Of a stretch of DNA of 64,000 bases, positions 35,150 through 43,282 are shown piece by piece. The stretch's first letter is position 1, and each line of letters begins with the position of its first letter. Position numbers and translations under genes: made by a program. A model generated the notes under the pieces. The model saw only the letters and a list, made by a program, of their open reading frames with translations, was not told the DNA's origin and made no database searches. The DNA is taken from NCBI GenBank assembly GCA_963817065.1, contig CAWFMO010000002.1:124001-188000 (forward strand), read 5' to 3'. Source of the DNA: CAWFMO01 sp963817065 (GTDB lineage Bacteria; Actinomycetota; Thermoleophilia; Solirubrobacterales; 70-9).

Positions 35150-35298
35150 AGGCCCAATCCCGGCGATCAAGGTCGCGGGGAACGGGGGAACCACTGGGGC
35201 ACCAGCGTCTGCCCCGGGGGCGAATCGGCCCAGAGTCACGAATCACGGCCGTAGCGCTGCTCTTTCTGCGCGAGCCCGCCAGCTAACCCCGTAGGCCT
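35150..35298 (+). ncRNA. c-di-AMP (ydaO/yuaA) riboswitch
   Basis: The leader between the promoter and the M23 gene contains the hallmark pieces of the ydaO class: GGGAACGGGGGAACCACTGG near 35179-35198, a CACGAATCACGG block, and the 3' signature CAGCTAACCCCGTAGGC ending at 35297. AGGCC at 35150-35154 can pair with GGCCT at 35294-35298 as the closing P1 stem. In actinobacteria this class precedes genes for cell-wall hydrolases and turns expression off when c-di-AMP binds. The gene 20 bp downstream encodes an M23 endopeptidase, which fits. Stem limits are by eye. Confidence 0.85.
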
Positions 35299-35317
35299 GA
35301 CGAAAGAGATTTCGCCA

Positions 35318-35926
35318 GTGAACCCAAGCCACAACCCTCGTGCGGTCCGTCGAACGCGGACAGCCGCGCTTGCCTTGATCGGCAGCATCGCCTGCCTCGG
35401 CAGCGGCGCCGCGATTGCGCAGACCGGCGGCTCGGCGCCCCCGGGCGGGACTCCCGCGCCCCCGACGACTCCCACCACTCCGACAACGCCGGCCCCGACA
35501 ACGACGGCGACGGCGGCCTTCCCGATCCTCGGCCCCCACACCTACGGCCAGGGCTTCGGCGCCGCGCGCGCGGGCCGCGGCCACCAGGGCGTCGACCTGA
35601 TGTCGCCCTGCGGCACCCCGCTGGTCGCCGTGACCAACGGCAGGATCAAGTTCCGCAAGTTCCAGGGCTCGGCCGGCAACTACGTCGTCCTGCGCGCGAA
35701 CCAGCCGGTCAAGCAGGACTACTTCTACGCCCACCTCGCGACCCCGTCGCCGCTGCTCAAGGGCCAGAAGGTGACCACCGGCCAGCAACTCGGCGTCGTC
35801 GGGCGGACCGGCAACGCGAGCGCCTGCCACCTCCACTTCGAGCTCTGGGTCGCGCCGGGCTGGTACCGCGGCGGCCATCCGGTCAACCCGCTGACCACGC
35901 TCCAGACCTGGGACGCGCTCTCCTAG
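35318..35926 (+). CDS. Secreted M23 (LytM-type) peptidoglycan endopeptidase
   Basis: The 202-aa protein has a signal peptide (TAALALIGSIACLGSGAAIA), a Pro/Thr linker and an M23 domain. Zinc ligands are His and Asp in RGHQGVDLMSPCGTPLVA and the H-x-H motif in SACHLHFELWVAPGW. It should cut peptide bridges in the cell wall. The GTG start at 35318 is 20 bp after the c-di-AMP riboswitch, so expression is expected to fall when c-di-AMP is high. The gene stands alone between rplM (divergent) and the ZIP transporter. Confidence 0.93.
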   Translation: MNPSHNPRAVRRTRTAALALIGSIACLGSGAAIAQTGGSAPPGGTPAPPTTPTTPTTPAPTTTATAAFPILGPHTYGQGFGAARAGRGHQGVDLMSPCGTPLVAVTNGRIKFRKFQGSAGNYVVLRANQPVKQDYFYAHLATPSPLLKGQKVTTGQQLGVVGRTGNASACHLHFELWVAPGWYRGGHPVNPLTTLQTWDALS

Positions 35927-35989
35927 CGAACGTTCTCCGCGGCTGACGAGCGTCCCGGTGGCGAAGGGACGCGCCTAGCCGCAGCAGCT

Positions 35990-36010
35990 AGATGAGAATG
36001 ATTCTCATCT
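35990..36010. promoter_or_regulatory. Perfect 21-bp palindrome, Fur/Zur-family operator
   Basis: The site is a perfect inverted repeat centred on 36000 with core TGAGAATGATTCTCA, the 7-1-7 arrangement bound by Fur-family repressors, and Zur boxes in particular (TGAnAATnATTnTCA). It lies 18 bp before the ATG of a ZIP metal transporter, overlapping where the promoter should be, so it should repress the transporter when metal is plentiful. Confidence 0.75.
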
Positions 36011-36027
36011 TTCGATAAGGTTCTCCG

Positions 36028-36753
36028 ATGCCGGAAGTCGCGATACCGCTCGCCGCGATCGCCGCAGGAGCCACGCTGCTCGGCGGGATGATCGCCCTGC
36101 GCCTCTCGCACGCTCTGCCGACCGTGATCGCCTTCACCGGCGGGATCGTCGTCGCCGTCGCGCTGCTCGACCTGCTTCCCGAGGCGATTGAGAACGTCGG
36201 CGACGCCAAGGACGCGACGGCGCTCGTCGCCGCCGGCTTCCTGCTCTTCCTGTTCGCCGAGCAGGCGCTGGTCCTCCACCATCGCGATGAGCCCGACCAG
36301 GCCCGCGCGCACGACCGCGTCGGGATCCTCGGCGCCACCGGCCTCTCCGCGCACAGCTTCATCGACGGCCTCGGAATCGGCCTCGCGTTCGGTCTCGACA
36401 CGGCGACCGGCGTCCTCGTCTTCATCGCGGTCCTCAGCCACGACTTCGCCGACGGGATGAACACGGTCAGCTTCGTGCTCAACCAGTCCGGTGACCGGTC
36501 GCTCGCGAAGCGCTGGCTGCGGGTCGATGCGGCCGCGCCGCTGCTCGGCGCGATCGTCGGCTCGCTGATCACGATCTCCGACCACACCCTCGGCTACATC
36601 CTCTCGCTCTACGCCGGCTTCTTTCTCTACATGGGCGCGACCGACCTGCTCCCCGAGGCCCACGACCACGACCACTCGACCTGGACCAAGGTCGGGCTCA
36701 CGGCCTGCGGCTTCGGCTTCGTCTACGTGGTCGCGCGGATCGCCGGGGTCTAG
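36028..36753 (+). CDS. ZIP family divalent-metal transporter
   Basis: The 241-aa protein has eight membrane helices. The metal-binding helices IV and V are recognisable in GLSAHSFIDGLGIGLAFGLD and VFIAVLSHDFADGMNTVSFV, with His, Asp and Asn in the ZIP positions. A short acidic/His segment (HDHDHST) lies in a loop near the C-terminus. The Fur/Zur-type palindrome directly upstream suggests zinc (or iron) uptake under metal limitation. The gene stands alone and its stop overlaps the convergent lipase gene by 4 bp. Confidence 0.9.
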   Translation: MPEVAIPLAAIAAGATLLGGMIALRLSHALPTVIAFTGGIVVAVALLDLLPEAIENVGDAKDATALVAAGFLLFLFAEQALVLHHRDEPDQARAHDRVGILGATGLSAHSFIDGLGIGLAFGLDTATGVLVFIAVLSHDFADGMNTVSFVLNQSGDRSLAKRWLRVDAAAPLLGAIVGSLITISDHTLGYILSLYAGFFLYMGATDLLPEAHDHDHSTWTKVGLTACGFGFVYVVARIAGV

Positions 36754-37553
36754 CGGCGGCCGACGGACCGGTCGGCGAACGCCACCAGGTCGCCGATGAC
36801 CTCGTCGTTGTTGGTCTCGTTGAAGACCTCGTGGCGGGCCTCCGGGTAGACGTGCTCTTCGAAGTCCTCGCCGCGGAGGGCCTCGACGACCGGGCGCGTG
36901 ATCTCGAGCGGGGCGAGCGCGTCCTGCTCGCCGTGGAGCCAGAGCAGCGGCAGCTCTCCGAGACCGGGGCCGGCCGAGATCTCGTCGACCGCCGCGAACA
37001 TCGACTCCAGGGTCTGGCGCTTGAACGGGCCGCTGTAGACGAGCGGGTCGGCGGCGTAGACGCGGCCGACCTCGGGGTCGCGTGAGAGCACGTCGACGTC
37101 GATCGGGACGTCGGGGATCGGATCGAGGGCGAGCAGCGCCTCGAACCCGGGGTTGCGGCCGATCACCGGCCCGGAGAGAGCGAGCGCCGCGAGCACGCCC
37201 GGGTTCTGCTGGGCCCAGCGGGTGACGACGATGCCGCCCATCGAGTGGCCGATCAGGACGACCGGCAGATCCGGGTGCTCCGCCCGGGCGATCGCGATGA
37301 CCATGTCGAGATCCATTGTCAGATCGGGGCCGTTCTCGATCAGCGCCGGCTCGCCCGCAGAGCGCCCGTGGCCGAGGTGGTCGTGCGCGTAGACGGCCGC
37401 GCCGGCCTCGACCAGCCGCTCGGCGACGTGGGCGTAGCGCCCGCTGTGCTCGGCGTAGCCGTGCGAGATCACCGCGACGTACCGCGCCTCATCGTTCGGC
37501 CAGACCTTGAGCGCGATCTCGCCGCGGACCCCGTCGAGGGTCGTCTCGCTCAC
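36750..37553 (-). CDS. Alpha/beta hydrolase (monoacylglycerol-lipase type)
   Basis: The 267-aa protein has the lipase fold: ISHGYAEHSGRYAHVAERLV with the oxyanion region, the nucleophile elbow LIGHSMGGIVVTRW, then LLWLHGEQDALAPLE (Asp) and ARHEVFNET (His). The HGYAEHSGRY phrase is characteristic of serine-aminopeptidase-S33-like monoacylglycerol lipases. GTG 37553 overlaps the guaA stop (GTGA), preferred over GTG 37559. Its role next to guaA is not obvious; coupling may be only positional. Confidence 0.88.
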   Translation of the reverse strand: MSETTLDGVRGEIALKVWPNDEARYVAVISHGYAEHSGRYAHVAERLVEAGAAVYAHDHLGHGRSAGEPALIENGPDLTMDLDMVIAIARAEHPDLPVVLIGHSMGGIVVTRWAQQNPGVLAALALSGPVIGRNPGFEALLALDPIPDVPIDVDVLSRDPEVGRVYAADPLVYSGPFKRQTLESMFAAVDEISAGPGLGELPLLWLHGEQDALAPLEITRPVVEALRGEDFEEHVYPEARHEVFNETNNDEVIGDLVAFADRSVGRR

Positions 37554-39196
37554 TCCCACTCGATCGTCCCGGGCGGCTTCGAGGTCACGTCGAGCGTCAC
37601 CCGGTTCACGCCGCGGACCTCGTTGATGATCCGGTTCGAGACGCGCTCGAGGAGGTCGTAGGGCAGCCGCGCCCAGTCGGCGGTCATCGCGTCGTCGGAG
37701 GTCACGGCGCGGATCACGATCGGGTAGGCGTAGGAGCGCTCGTCGCCCTGGACGCCAACGGACCGGACAACAGGCAATACACAGAAGGACTGCCAGAGCT
37801 CGCGGTAGAGGCCGGCGGCGCGGACCTCCTCCTGGAGGATCGCGTCGGCCTCGCGGACGATCTCGAGCCGCTCGCGCGTGACCTCGCCGCCGACGATCCG
37901 GATCGCGAGCCCCGGGCCCGGGAACGGCTGGCGCCAGACGAACTTCTCCGGCAGCCCGAGCTCGGCGCCGACGGCGCGGACCTCGTCCTTGAACAGCGTC
38001 CGCAGCGGCTCGACGAGCTCGAGGTCGAGGTCATCCGGGAGCCCGCCGACGTTGTGGTGGGACTTGATCGTCGCCGCCTCGCGGCCGTCGCCGCCCGACT
38101 CGATCACGTCGGAGTAGAGCGTGCCCTGGACGAGGAACTTCGCGTCCTCGAGCTTGACGGCCTGCTCCTCGAAGACGCGGATGAACTCCTCGCCGATGAT
38201 CTTGCGCTTGCGCTCGGGCTCTACCGCGCCCTCGAGCCGCGAGATGAAGCGATCGGCGACGTCGAGGTGGATCAGCTCGATCCCGTGCTGCTCGCGGAAG
38301 GCGGTGACGACCTGCTCGCCCTCGTCCTTGCGCATCAGCCCGTGGTCGACGAAGACGCAGGTCAGCCGGTCGCCGATCGCGCGGTGGACGAGCAGCGCAG
38401 CGACCGCCGAGTCGACGCCCCCGGAGAGCCCGCAGACCGCCCTGCCCTCGCCGACCTGGGCGCGGATCGCCTCGACCTGCTGGTCGACGACCGAGGCCGG
38501 CGACCAGCGCTCGCGGCATTCGGCGATCTCGCGCAGGAAGCGGGTCAGGATCTCGCCGCCGTGCGGCGTGTGAACGACCTCGGGGTGGAACTGGATCCCG
38601 TAGAGCCCGCGGGCGACGTCCTCGCAGGCGGCGACCGGCGACTCGGGGCTCGAGGCGAGCGCGGTGAAGCCCGGCGGCGGTTCGAAGACGGTGTCGCGGT
38701 GGCTCATCCAGCACTGCTGCTCGCTCGGCAGCCCGGCGAGCAGCCGGCCGGGCTCGCCGACCTCGAGCTGGGCGCGGCCGAACTCGCCCGACTCGGCCTG
38801 CTCGACGCGGCCGCCGAGTTGCTGGACCATGATCTGCATCCCGTAACAGATGCCGAGCACCGGGACGCCGAGTTCGAGCAGCTCGGTGCGCAGCTCGGGG
38901 GCGCCGTCGGCGTAGACCGAGGCCGGCCCGCCGGAGAGCACGATCCCGGCGGGGCGGCGCTCGCGGATCTTCTCGATCGGCGTGTCGTGTGGGAGCAGCT
39001 CGCTGAAGACGCCGCACTCGCGGATCCGCCGCGCGATCAGCTGCGAGTACTGGCCGCCGAAGTCGAGGACGAGGACTTCCTCCTGGGTCGTGGCCGGGGG
39101 CGGCGTTTCCGGCGCGACCCGCGGGTCGGCGTCGGCGGTGCTCCGCTCAGGGACCTTCGGCCTGTCCGCGGTCGCGGACTTGGCCGGGTCAGTCAT
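37550..39196 (-). CDS. guaA: GMP synthase (glutamine-hydrolysing)
   Basis: The 548-aa enzyme aminates XMP to GMP. The glutaminase part has VLGICYGMQIMVQQLGG (Cys) and GIQFHPEVVHTPHGG (His, Glu); the ATP-pyrophosphatase part has the P-loop CGLSGGVDSAVAALL, and the C-terminal dimer domain ends YDLLERVSNRIINEVRGVNR. About 40 Pro/Ala/Thr-rich residues precede the first beta strand (VLVLDFGGQYSQLIARRI), longer than most GuaA. The start overlaps the guaB3 stop by 8 bp. Confidence 0.97.
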   Translation of the reverse strand: MTDPAKSATADRPKVPERSTADADPRVAPETPPPATTQEEVLVLDFGGQYSQLIARRIRECGVFSELLPHDTPIEKIRERRPAGIVLSGGPASVYADGAPELRTELLELGVPVLGICYGMQIMVQQLGGRVEQAESGEFGRAQLEVGEPGRLLAGLPSEQQCWMSHRDTVFEPPPGFTALASSPESPVAACEDVARGLYGIQFHPEVVHTPHGGEILTRFLREIAECRERWSPASVVDQQVEAIRAQVGEGRAVCGLSGGVDSAVAALLVHRAIGDRLTCVFVDHGLMRKDEGEQVVTAFREQHGIELIHLDVADRFISRLEGAVEPERKRKIIGEEFIRVFEEQAVKLEDAKFLVQGTLYSDVIESGGDGREAATIKSHHNVGGLPDDLDLELVEPLRTLFKDEVRAVGAELGLPEKFVWRQPFPGPGLAIRIVGGEVTRERLEIVREADAILQEEVRAAGLYRELWQSFCVLPVVRSVGVQGDERSYAYPIVIRAVTSDDAMTADWARLPYDLLERVSNRIINEVRGVNRVTLDVTSKPPGTIEWE

Positions 39197-40394
39197 CCGA
39201 GACTGAGACCCCTTCGACGACGGCGGCCTTGCCGTTCGAGGCCATGCCGACCGACTGCTCGCGCTGCAGGGACTTGCCCTCGGACTGGAGCGCCGGGGCG
39301 ACCATGACCTCGGCGCGGTGGAACTCGGGGATGTCGGCGTAGCCGCAGGTCGCCATCGAGGTCTTGAGCGCGCCCATCAGGTTGAAGGTGCCGTCGTTCT
39401 CCTGCGCGGGACCGAGGACGATCTCCTCGAGCGTCCCGTCCTGGCGCGTCGTCACCCGGGTGCCGCGCGGTAGCGAGGGATGGAACGTCGCCATCCCCCA
39501 GTGATAGCCGCGCCCCGGGGCCTCCTTGGCGCGCGCGAGCGGCGATCCGATCATCACCGCGTCGGCGCCGACCGCGATCGCCTTCGAGACGTCGCCGCCG
39601 GTCCGCATGCCGCCGTCGGCGATCACGTTGCAGTACTCGCCGGTCTCCATCATGTGCTGGGAGCGCGCCGCGACGACGTCGGCGATCGCCGTGGCCTGGG
39701 GGACGCCGATCCCGAGCACGCCGCGCGTCGTGCAGGCGGCGCCGGGGCCGACCCCGACCAGGACCCCCACGGCGCCGGTGCGCATCAGGTGGAGGCCGGT
39801 GTTGTAGGAGGCGCAACCGCCGACCACGCAGGGGATCGAGAGGTCGGCGATGAACTCCTTGAGGTTGAGCGGCTCGGACTGGGTCGAGACATGCTCGGCC
39901 GAGATCACCGTGCCCTGGATCACCATGATGTCGAGCCCGGCCTCGATCGCAACCTCCTGGAACTCGGTCACCTTCTGCGGGGTGAGCGAGCCGGCGGTGA
40001 CGACGCCCTGCTCCTTGATCTCCTCGACCCGCTTCGCGATCAGCTCGGCCTTGACCGGCTCCGCGTAGATCTCCTGCATCAGCTTGGTGGCGGTGTGCTT
40101 CGGCGCCGCGGCGACCTCCTCGAGCCTCGCGTCGGCGTCCTCGTAGCGCGACCAGATGCCCTCGAGGTTGAGGACGGCGAGCCCGCCGAGCTTGCCGACG
40201 ATGCCGGCGGTCCTGGGGCTGACGACGCCGTCCATCGCGGCGCCGAGCAGCGGCAGCTCGAAGCGGTACGGACCGAGGGTCCAGGTGATGTCGATGTCGT
40301 CGGGGTCGCGGGTCCGCCGCGAGGGGACGATCGCGATGTCGTCGAACCCGTAGGCCCTACGCCCCTTCTTCCCGCGTCCGATCTCGACTTCCAT
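39189..40394 (-). CDS. guaB3: GuaB3-type IMP dehydrogenase-related protein
   Basis: The 401-aa TIM-barrel protein belongs to the IMPDH/GMP-reductase superfamily but has no CBS pair, as expected for actinobacterial GuaB3. The nucleotide loop GVGPGAACTTRGVLGIGVPQ has the catalytic-type Cys, and VIADGGMRTGGDVSKAIAVG is the phosphate-binding loop. Recent work on the family suggests GMP reductase activity for some members; the sequence alone does not settle this. ATG 40394 is 6 nt after TAGGGT. It is followed by guaA, so the pair handles GMP formation and recycling. Confidence 0.9.
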   Translation of the reverse strand: MEVEIGRGKKGRRAYGFDDIAIVPSRRTRDPDDIDITWTLGPYRFELPLLGAAMDGVVSPRTAGIVGKLGGLAVLNLEGIWSRYEDADARLEEVAAAPKHTATKLMQEIYAEPVKAELIAKRVEEIKEQGVVTAGSLTPQKVTEFQEVAIEAGLDIMVIQGTVISAEHVSTQSEPLNLKEFIADLSIPCVVGGCASYNTGLHLMRTGAVGVLVGVGPGAACTTRGVLGIGVPQATAIADVVAARSQHMMETGEYCNVIADGGMRTGGDVSKAIAVGADAVMIGSPLARAKEAPGRGYHWGMATFHPSLPRGTRVTTRQDGTLEEIVLGPAQENDGTFNLMGALKTSMATCGYADIPEFHRAEVMVAPALQSEGKSLQREQSVGMASNGKAAVVEGVSVSDD

Positions 40395-40422
40395 CAGCCC
40401 ACCCTACGATCGTTCGCGGACG

Positions 40423-40447
40423 AAAAGACCCCGGCACGCCGGGGTCT
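40423..40447 (-). terminator. Rho-independent terminator
   Basis: On the minus strand a perfect 9-bp stem (AGACCCCGG with its complement, loop of 4) is followed by TTTT. It ends the transcript of the kinase/dacC/pyrF operon and lies 30 bp before the guaB3 start. It is the clearest intrinsic terminator in the window. Confidence 0.85.
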
Positions 40448-40508
40448 GGGGACTGGGAATCCGCTGTTTGCGGCGTTGTTTTGGACTCGGTCCAACGCCC
40501 CAGCGATG

Positions 40509-41468
40509 TTAGCTGACGGTCGCCGTCGCCTCGAGGTCTGCGATCTCCACCGATTCGAGGATGTGCTCGGTCTCCTCGCGGTCGATCGAGCCGGCGCCGA
40601 AGTGCTGGGTCGACTCGGCCCCGGCGGCGACCCCGTAAGCGAGGCAGTCGCGCGACGAGCCGCCCTCGTAGCGCGCCGCGACGTAGCCGGCGACGAAGGC
40701 GTCGCCCGAGCCGACGGTCGAGACCGGCTCGACCGCGGGGGCGGTCACCTCGTAGGCGCGGCGCGACTCGCCGTTGCCGGTGATCGCGACGCAACCGTTC
40801 TCGGAGGTGATGATCGCCTCCTCGGCGCCGAGCTCGACCAGCCCGCGGACGCCGGCGAGCAGCTCCTCGCGGTCGTTGAACTCGTGGCCGACGACCTCCT
40901 CGGCCTCGGTCGCGTTCGGCGTGATCGCCGCCGGGCCGGCGCGCAGGCTCTCGTGGAGGGCGTCGCCCTCGGTGTCGACGATCGCCTCGACCCCGAGCTC
41001 CTTGAGCGCGGTGATGATCGTGTTGCAGAACTCGGGCGGGATCGACGGCGGCAGGCTGCCGGCGATCACGCAGATCTTCGCGCCGCGGGCGAGGTAGAGG
41101 AGCTTGGAGAGGAAGCGGTCGCGCTCCTCGGCGCTGACGTCGGGGCCGCGCTCGTTGATCTCGGTCTGCTCGCCGGAGGTCGGGTCGACGACCGCGATGT
41201 TGGTCCGCGACTCGCCGCCGATCCATGTGAAGTCGGTGAGGATCGACTCCTCGGCGAGGCGCTCCATCAACCGCGCGCCGGTCGGCCCGCCGGCGAGCCC
41301 GGTCGCGATCACCGGCCGGCCGAGCAGCTTCAGCGCCCGGGCGACGTTGACGCCCTTGCCGCCGGCGACGGTGCTCGCCTCGACCGCGCGGTGGCGGCGG
41401 CCCTGGCGGAAGTTCGGTACCGCGATCGTGCGGTCGATCGCCGAGTTGAGGGTGACCGTGAGGATCAT
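40509..41468 (-). CDS. PfkB-family hexose-phosphate kinase (1-phosphofructokinase-like)
   Basis: The 319-aa protein is a PfkB kinase. MILTVTLNSAIDRTIAVPNF and VAGGKGVNVARALKLLG are the substrate-binding signatures of the FruK/LacC/PfkB branch, and VSTVGSGDAFVAGYVAARYE is the catalytic-Asp/anion-hole motif. It probably phosphorylates fructose-1-phosphate, tagatose-6-phosphate or fructose-6-phosphate. No PTS gene is near, so fructose-1-phosphate is not favoured by context. The start overlaps the DacC stop (ATGA), and an intrinsic terminator lies downstream. Confidence 0.88.
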   Translation of the reverse strand: MILTVTLNSAIDRTIAVPNFRQGRRHRAVEASTVAGGKGVNVARALKLLGRPVIATGLAGGPTGARLMERLAEESILTDFTWIGGESRTNIAVVDPTSGEQTEINERGPDVSAEERDRFLSKLLYLARGAKICVIAGSLPPSIPPEFCNTIITALKELGVEAIVDTEGDALHESLRAGPAAITPNATEAEEVVGHEFNDREELLAGVRGLVELGAEEAIITSENGCVAITGNGESRRAYEVTAPAVEPVSTVGSGDAFVAGYVAARYEGGSSRDCLAYGVAAGAESTQHFGAGSIDREETEHILESVEIADLEATATVS

Positions 41469-42901
41469 TTCCCGGGCTCCTCGATCCTGTCCGGCTGCTT
41501 GGCGTTGCGGCGACGCATTCTCTCCTCCCTCATCCTCTCACGCTCTTCCTTGCTGCGTGGGCCACCCGTCCCGGTAGTAGCGCCGTTCTTGGGCTTGCGG
41601 CGGGGCTTCTTCGGGGCCTTGACGCGCGGGGCCCGCGGTCCCTTCGGCGGCTTCGGCCGCTGCCCGCGGCGTGCGATCAGCAGCCCGGCGCCGATCACGA
41701 CCAGGCCGAGCGGGACGAGGACCAGAGGGTTGAACAGCGTCGACGTCGCCTTCTGGACCAGCGTCGCGCCCTCGACCGCGCGCTCGGCGACCAGCGGCAC
41801 GCTGCCGGCGGGCCTGCCGCCGACCGTGACCGCGACCTTGCCGAGCCGCTCGCCCTCTTCGACCGGGCGGTCGATCTCCTCCGGCGCCTCGATCACGGTC
41901 TCGACCGCCTCGCCCTGGCGCGCCGAGACCTCGAGCGAACGCGCCGCGAGCAGCGCCAGCGTCTCGTCGCGGTACTCGAGCTTCGCATCGGCGAGCTGCT
42001 CCCCCTTGGTGACCGGGGTCGAGGGCTCGTACTGGGCGAAGCCCGAGCGCAGCAGCGCCAGCGTCTCGGCGTCGCGGGCGGCCTCGCTCGAAGCGCCGAG
42101 CACGGCCGAGATCAGCGTCGTGCCGCTCTTCTCGCCGGCGCCGACGAGCACGTAGCCGGCGTCGAGGGTGTGGCCGGTCTTGACCCCGGTCACGAACGGC
42201 GCCTGGTTGAGGAGCAGGTTGCGGGTCTGGATCGTCCGCGGGCTGTCTCCCGTCTTCAGCGTCGCGGTCGGCGAGTCGGCGGCCTTGGCGAAGAGCTTGT
42301 CGTCGAGCAGCTCGCCGGCGAGCGCGACGAGGTCGCGGGCGCTCGAGTAGTTGCCCTTCTCGTCGAGGCCGACCGGGGTCGAGTAGTGCGTGTTGGTCAG
42401 CCCGAGCGCCTGCGCGGCGCTGTTCATCTCGGCGACGAACGCCGACTCCGAGCCCGAGACCCCGACCGCGAGCGTCTCGGCGGCGTCGTTTGCGCTCTCG
42501 AGCACGAGCGCGTAGATCAGGTCGCGGACCGACATCTTCTCCCCCGCCCGCAGCCCGAGCAGCGACTCGGCGTCGGTCGCCTTGTAGCCGGGGGCGCGCA
42601 GCTTCTGGTTCGGCTTCAGGCGCTCGAGCGCGACGTATGCGGTCATCAGCTTCGTCGCGCTCGCGATCGGCAGCCGCCTGTCGGCCGCCTTGCCGGCGAG
42701 CGCGGCGCCGTCGCGGGAGTCGACCACCACCCAGGCCTTTGCCGCGAGCTTCGGCGCGGCCCGGGCGCTCGGCGGGGGCTTGGCGGGCGGGGCGCCCTTG
42801 GCGGCCGGGGCGGCCGGGGCGGCTGGTGCACCCTGCGCGCCCGCGGCTGCCGGCGCCGCGAGCAGCGCCAGGACGAGGATCGATGAGACGGCGCGCCGCA
42901 C
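41465..42901 (-). CDS. D-alanyl-D-alanine carboxypeptidase (PBP5/DacC type)
   Basis: The 478-aa serine DD-peptidase has a signal peptide, an Ala/Pro linker and the three penicillin-binding motifs: SATK (Ser81-Lys84 in LPIASATKLMTAY), SAN in VLESANDAAETLAV and KTG in FVTGVKTGHTLDAG. A C-terminal domain (about 320-385) is followed by a membrane helix (LFNPLVLVPLGLVVIGAGLL) and a very basic cytosolic tail rich in KAPKKPRRKPK. It trims the terminal D-Ala of peptidoglycan. The LysM gene lies 6 bp upstream, supporting a cell-wall role for both. Confidence 0.93.
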   Translation of the reverse strand: MRRAVSSILVLALLAAPAAAGAQGAPAAPAAPAAKGAPPAKPPPSARAAPKLAAKAWVVVDSRDGAALAGKAADRRLPIASATKLMTAYVALERLKPNQKLRAPGYKATDAESLLGLRAGEKMSVRDLIYALVLESANDAAETLAVGVSGSESAFVAEMNSAAQALGLTNTHYSTPVGLDEKGNYSSARDLVALAGELLDDKLFAKAADSPTATLKTGDSPRTIQTRNLLLNQAPFVTGVKTGHTLDAGYVLVGAGEKSGTTLISAVLGASSEAARDAETLALLRSGFAQYEPSTPVTKGEQLADAKLEYRDETLALLAARSLEVSARQGEAVETVIEAPEEIDRPVEEGERLGKVAVTVGGRPAGSVPLVAERAVEGATLVQKATSTLFNPLVLVPLGLVVIGAGLLIARRGQRPKPPKGPRAPRVKAPKKPRRKPKNGATTGTGGPRSKEERERMREERMRRRNAKQPDRIEEPGK

Positions 42902-42907
42902 GCGCCG

Positions 42908-43249
42908 TTACCGGAGCTTGATCTTCCTGCCGGCGATCAGCGCCTGCGGGTCGATCTCCGGGTTGAGCGACTGCAGCGTGTCGACGTCGATTCCGGTCGA
43001 CTCGGCGATCGAGGTCATCGTGTCCCCGTCCTCGACCACGTAGACCCCGGTCTCGATCGCGCGCTGGATCGACGCGGTCTCGCGCTTGCTCGTCGTCTCG
43101 CTGCGCTCGGTGACGGTCGCGTCGTCGCCCCCGTCGTCGCCTGAGTCGCCGCTCGAGCCCACGATCACGACGATCACGAGCAGGAAGGCGGCGATCAACC
43201 CGGCGACGGCGAAGACCCGCGCGATCGGACTTGTCCTTCGGTCAGGCAT
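42908..43249 (-). CDS. Membrane-anchored LysM-domain protein
   Basis: The 113-aa protein has one membrane helix near the N-terminus (VFAVAGLIAAFLLVIVVIVG), an acidic/Ser linker and one C-terminal LysM domain (YVVEDGDTMTSIAESTGIDV...LQSLNPEIDPQALIAGRKIK). It should sit in the membrane and hold peptidoglycan. It is in an operon between pyrF and the DD-carboxypeptidase and may help localise it. Confidence 0.88.
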   Translation of the reverse strand: MPDRRTSPIARVFAVAGLIAAFLLVIVVIVGSSGDSGDDGGDDATVTERSETTSKRETASIQRAIETGVYVVEDGDTMTSIAESTGIDVDTLQSLNPEIDPQALIAGRKIKLR

Positions 43250-43282
43250 CGGCGCGGGATTCTGCCAGGCCGGGCAGCCGCG

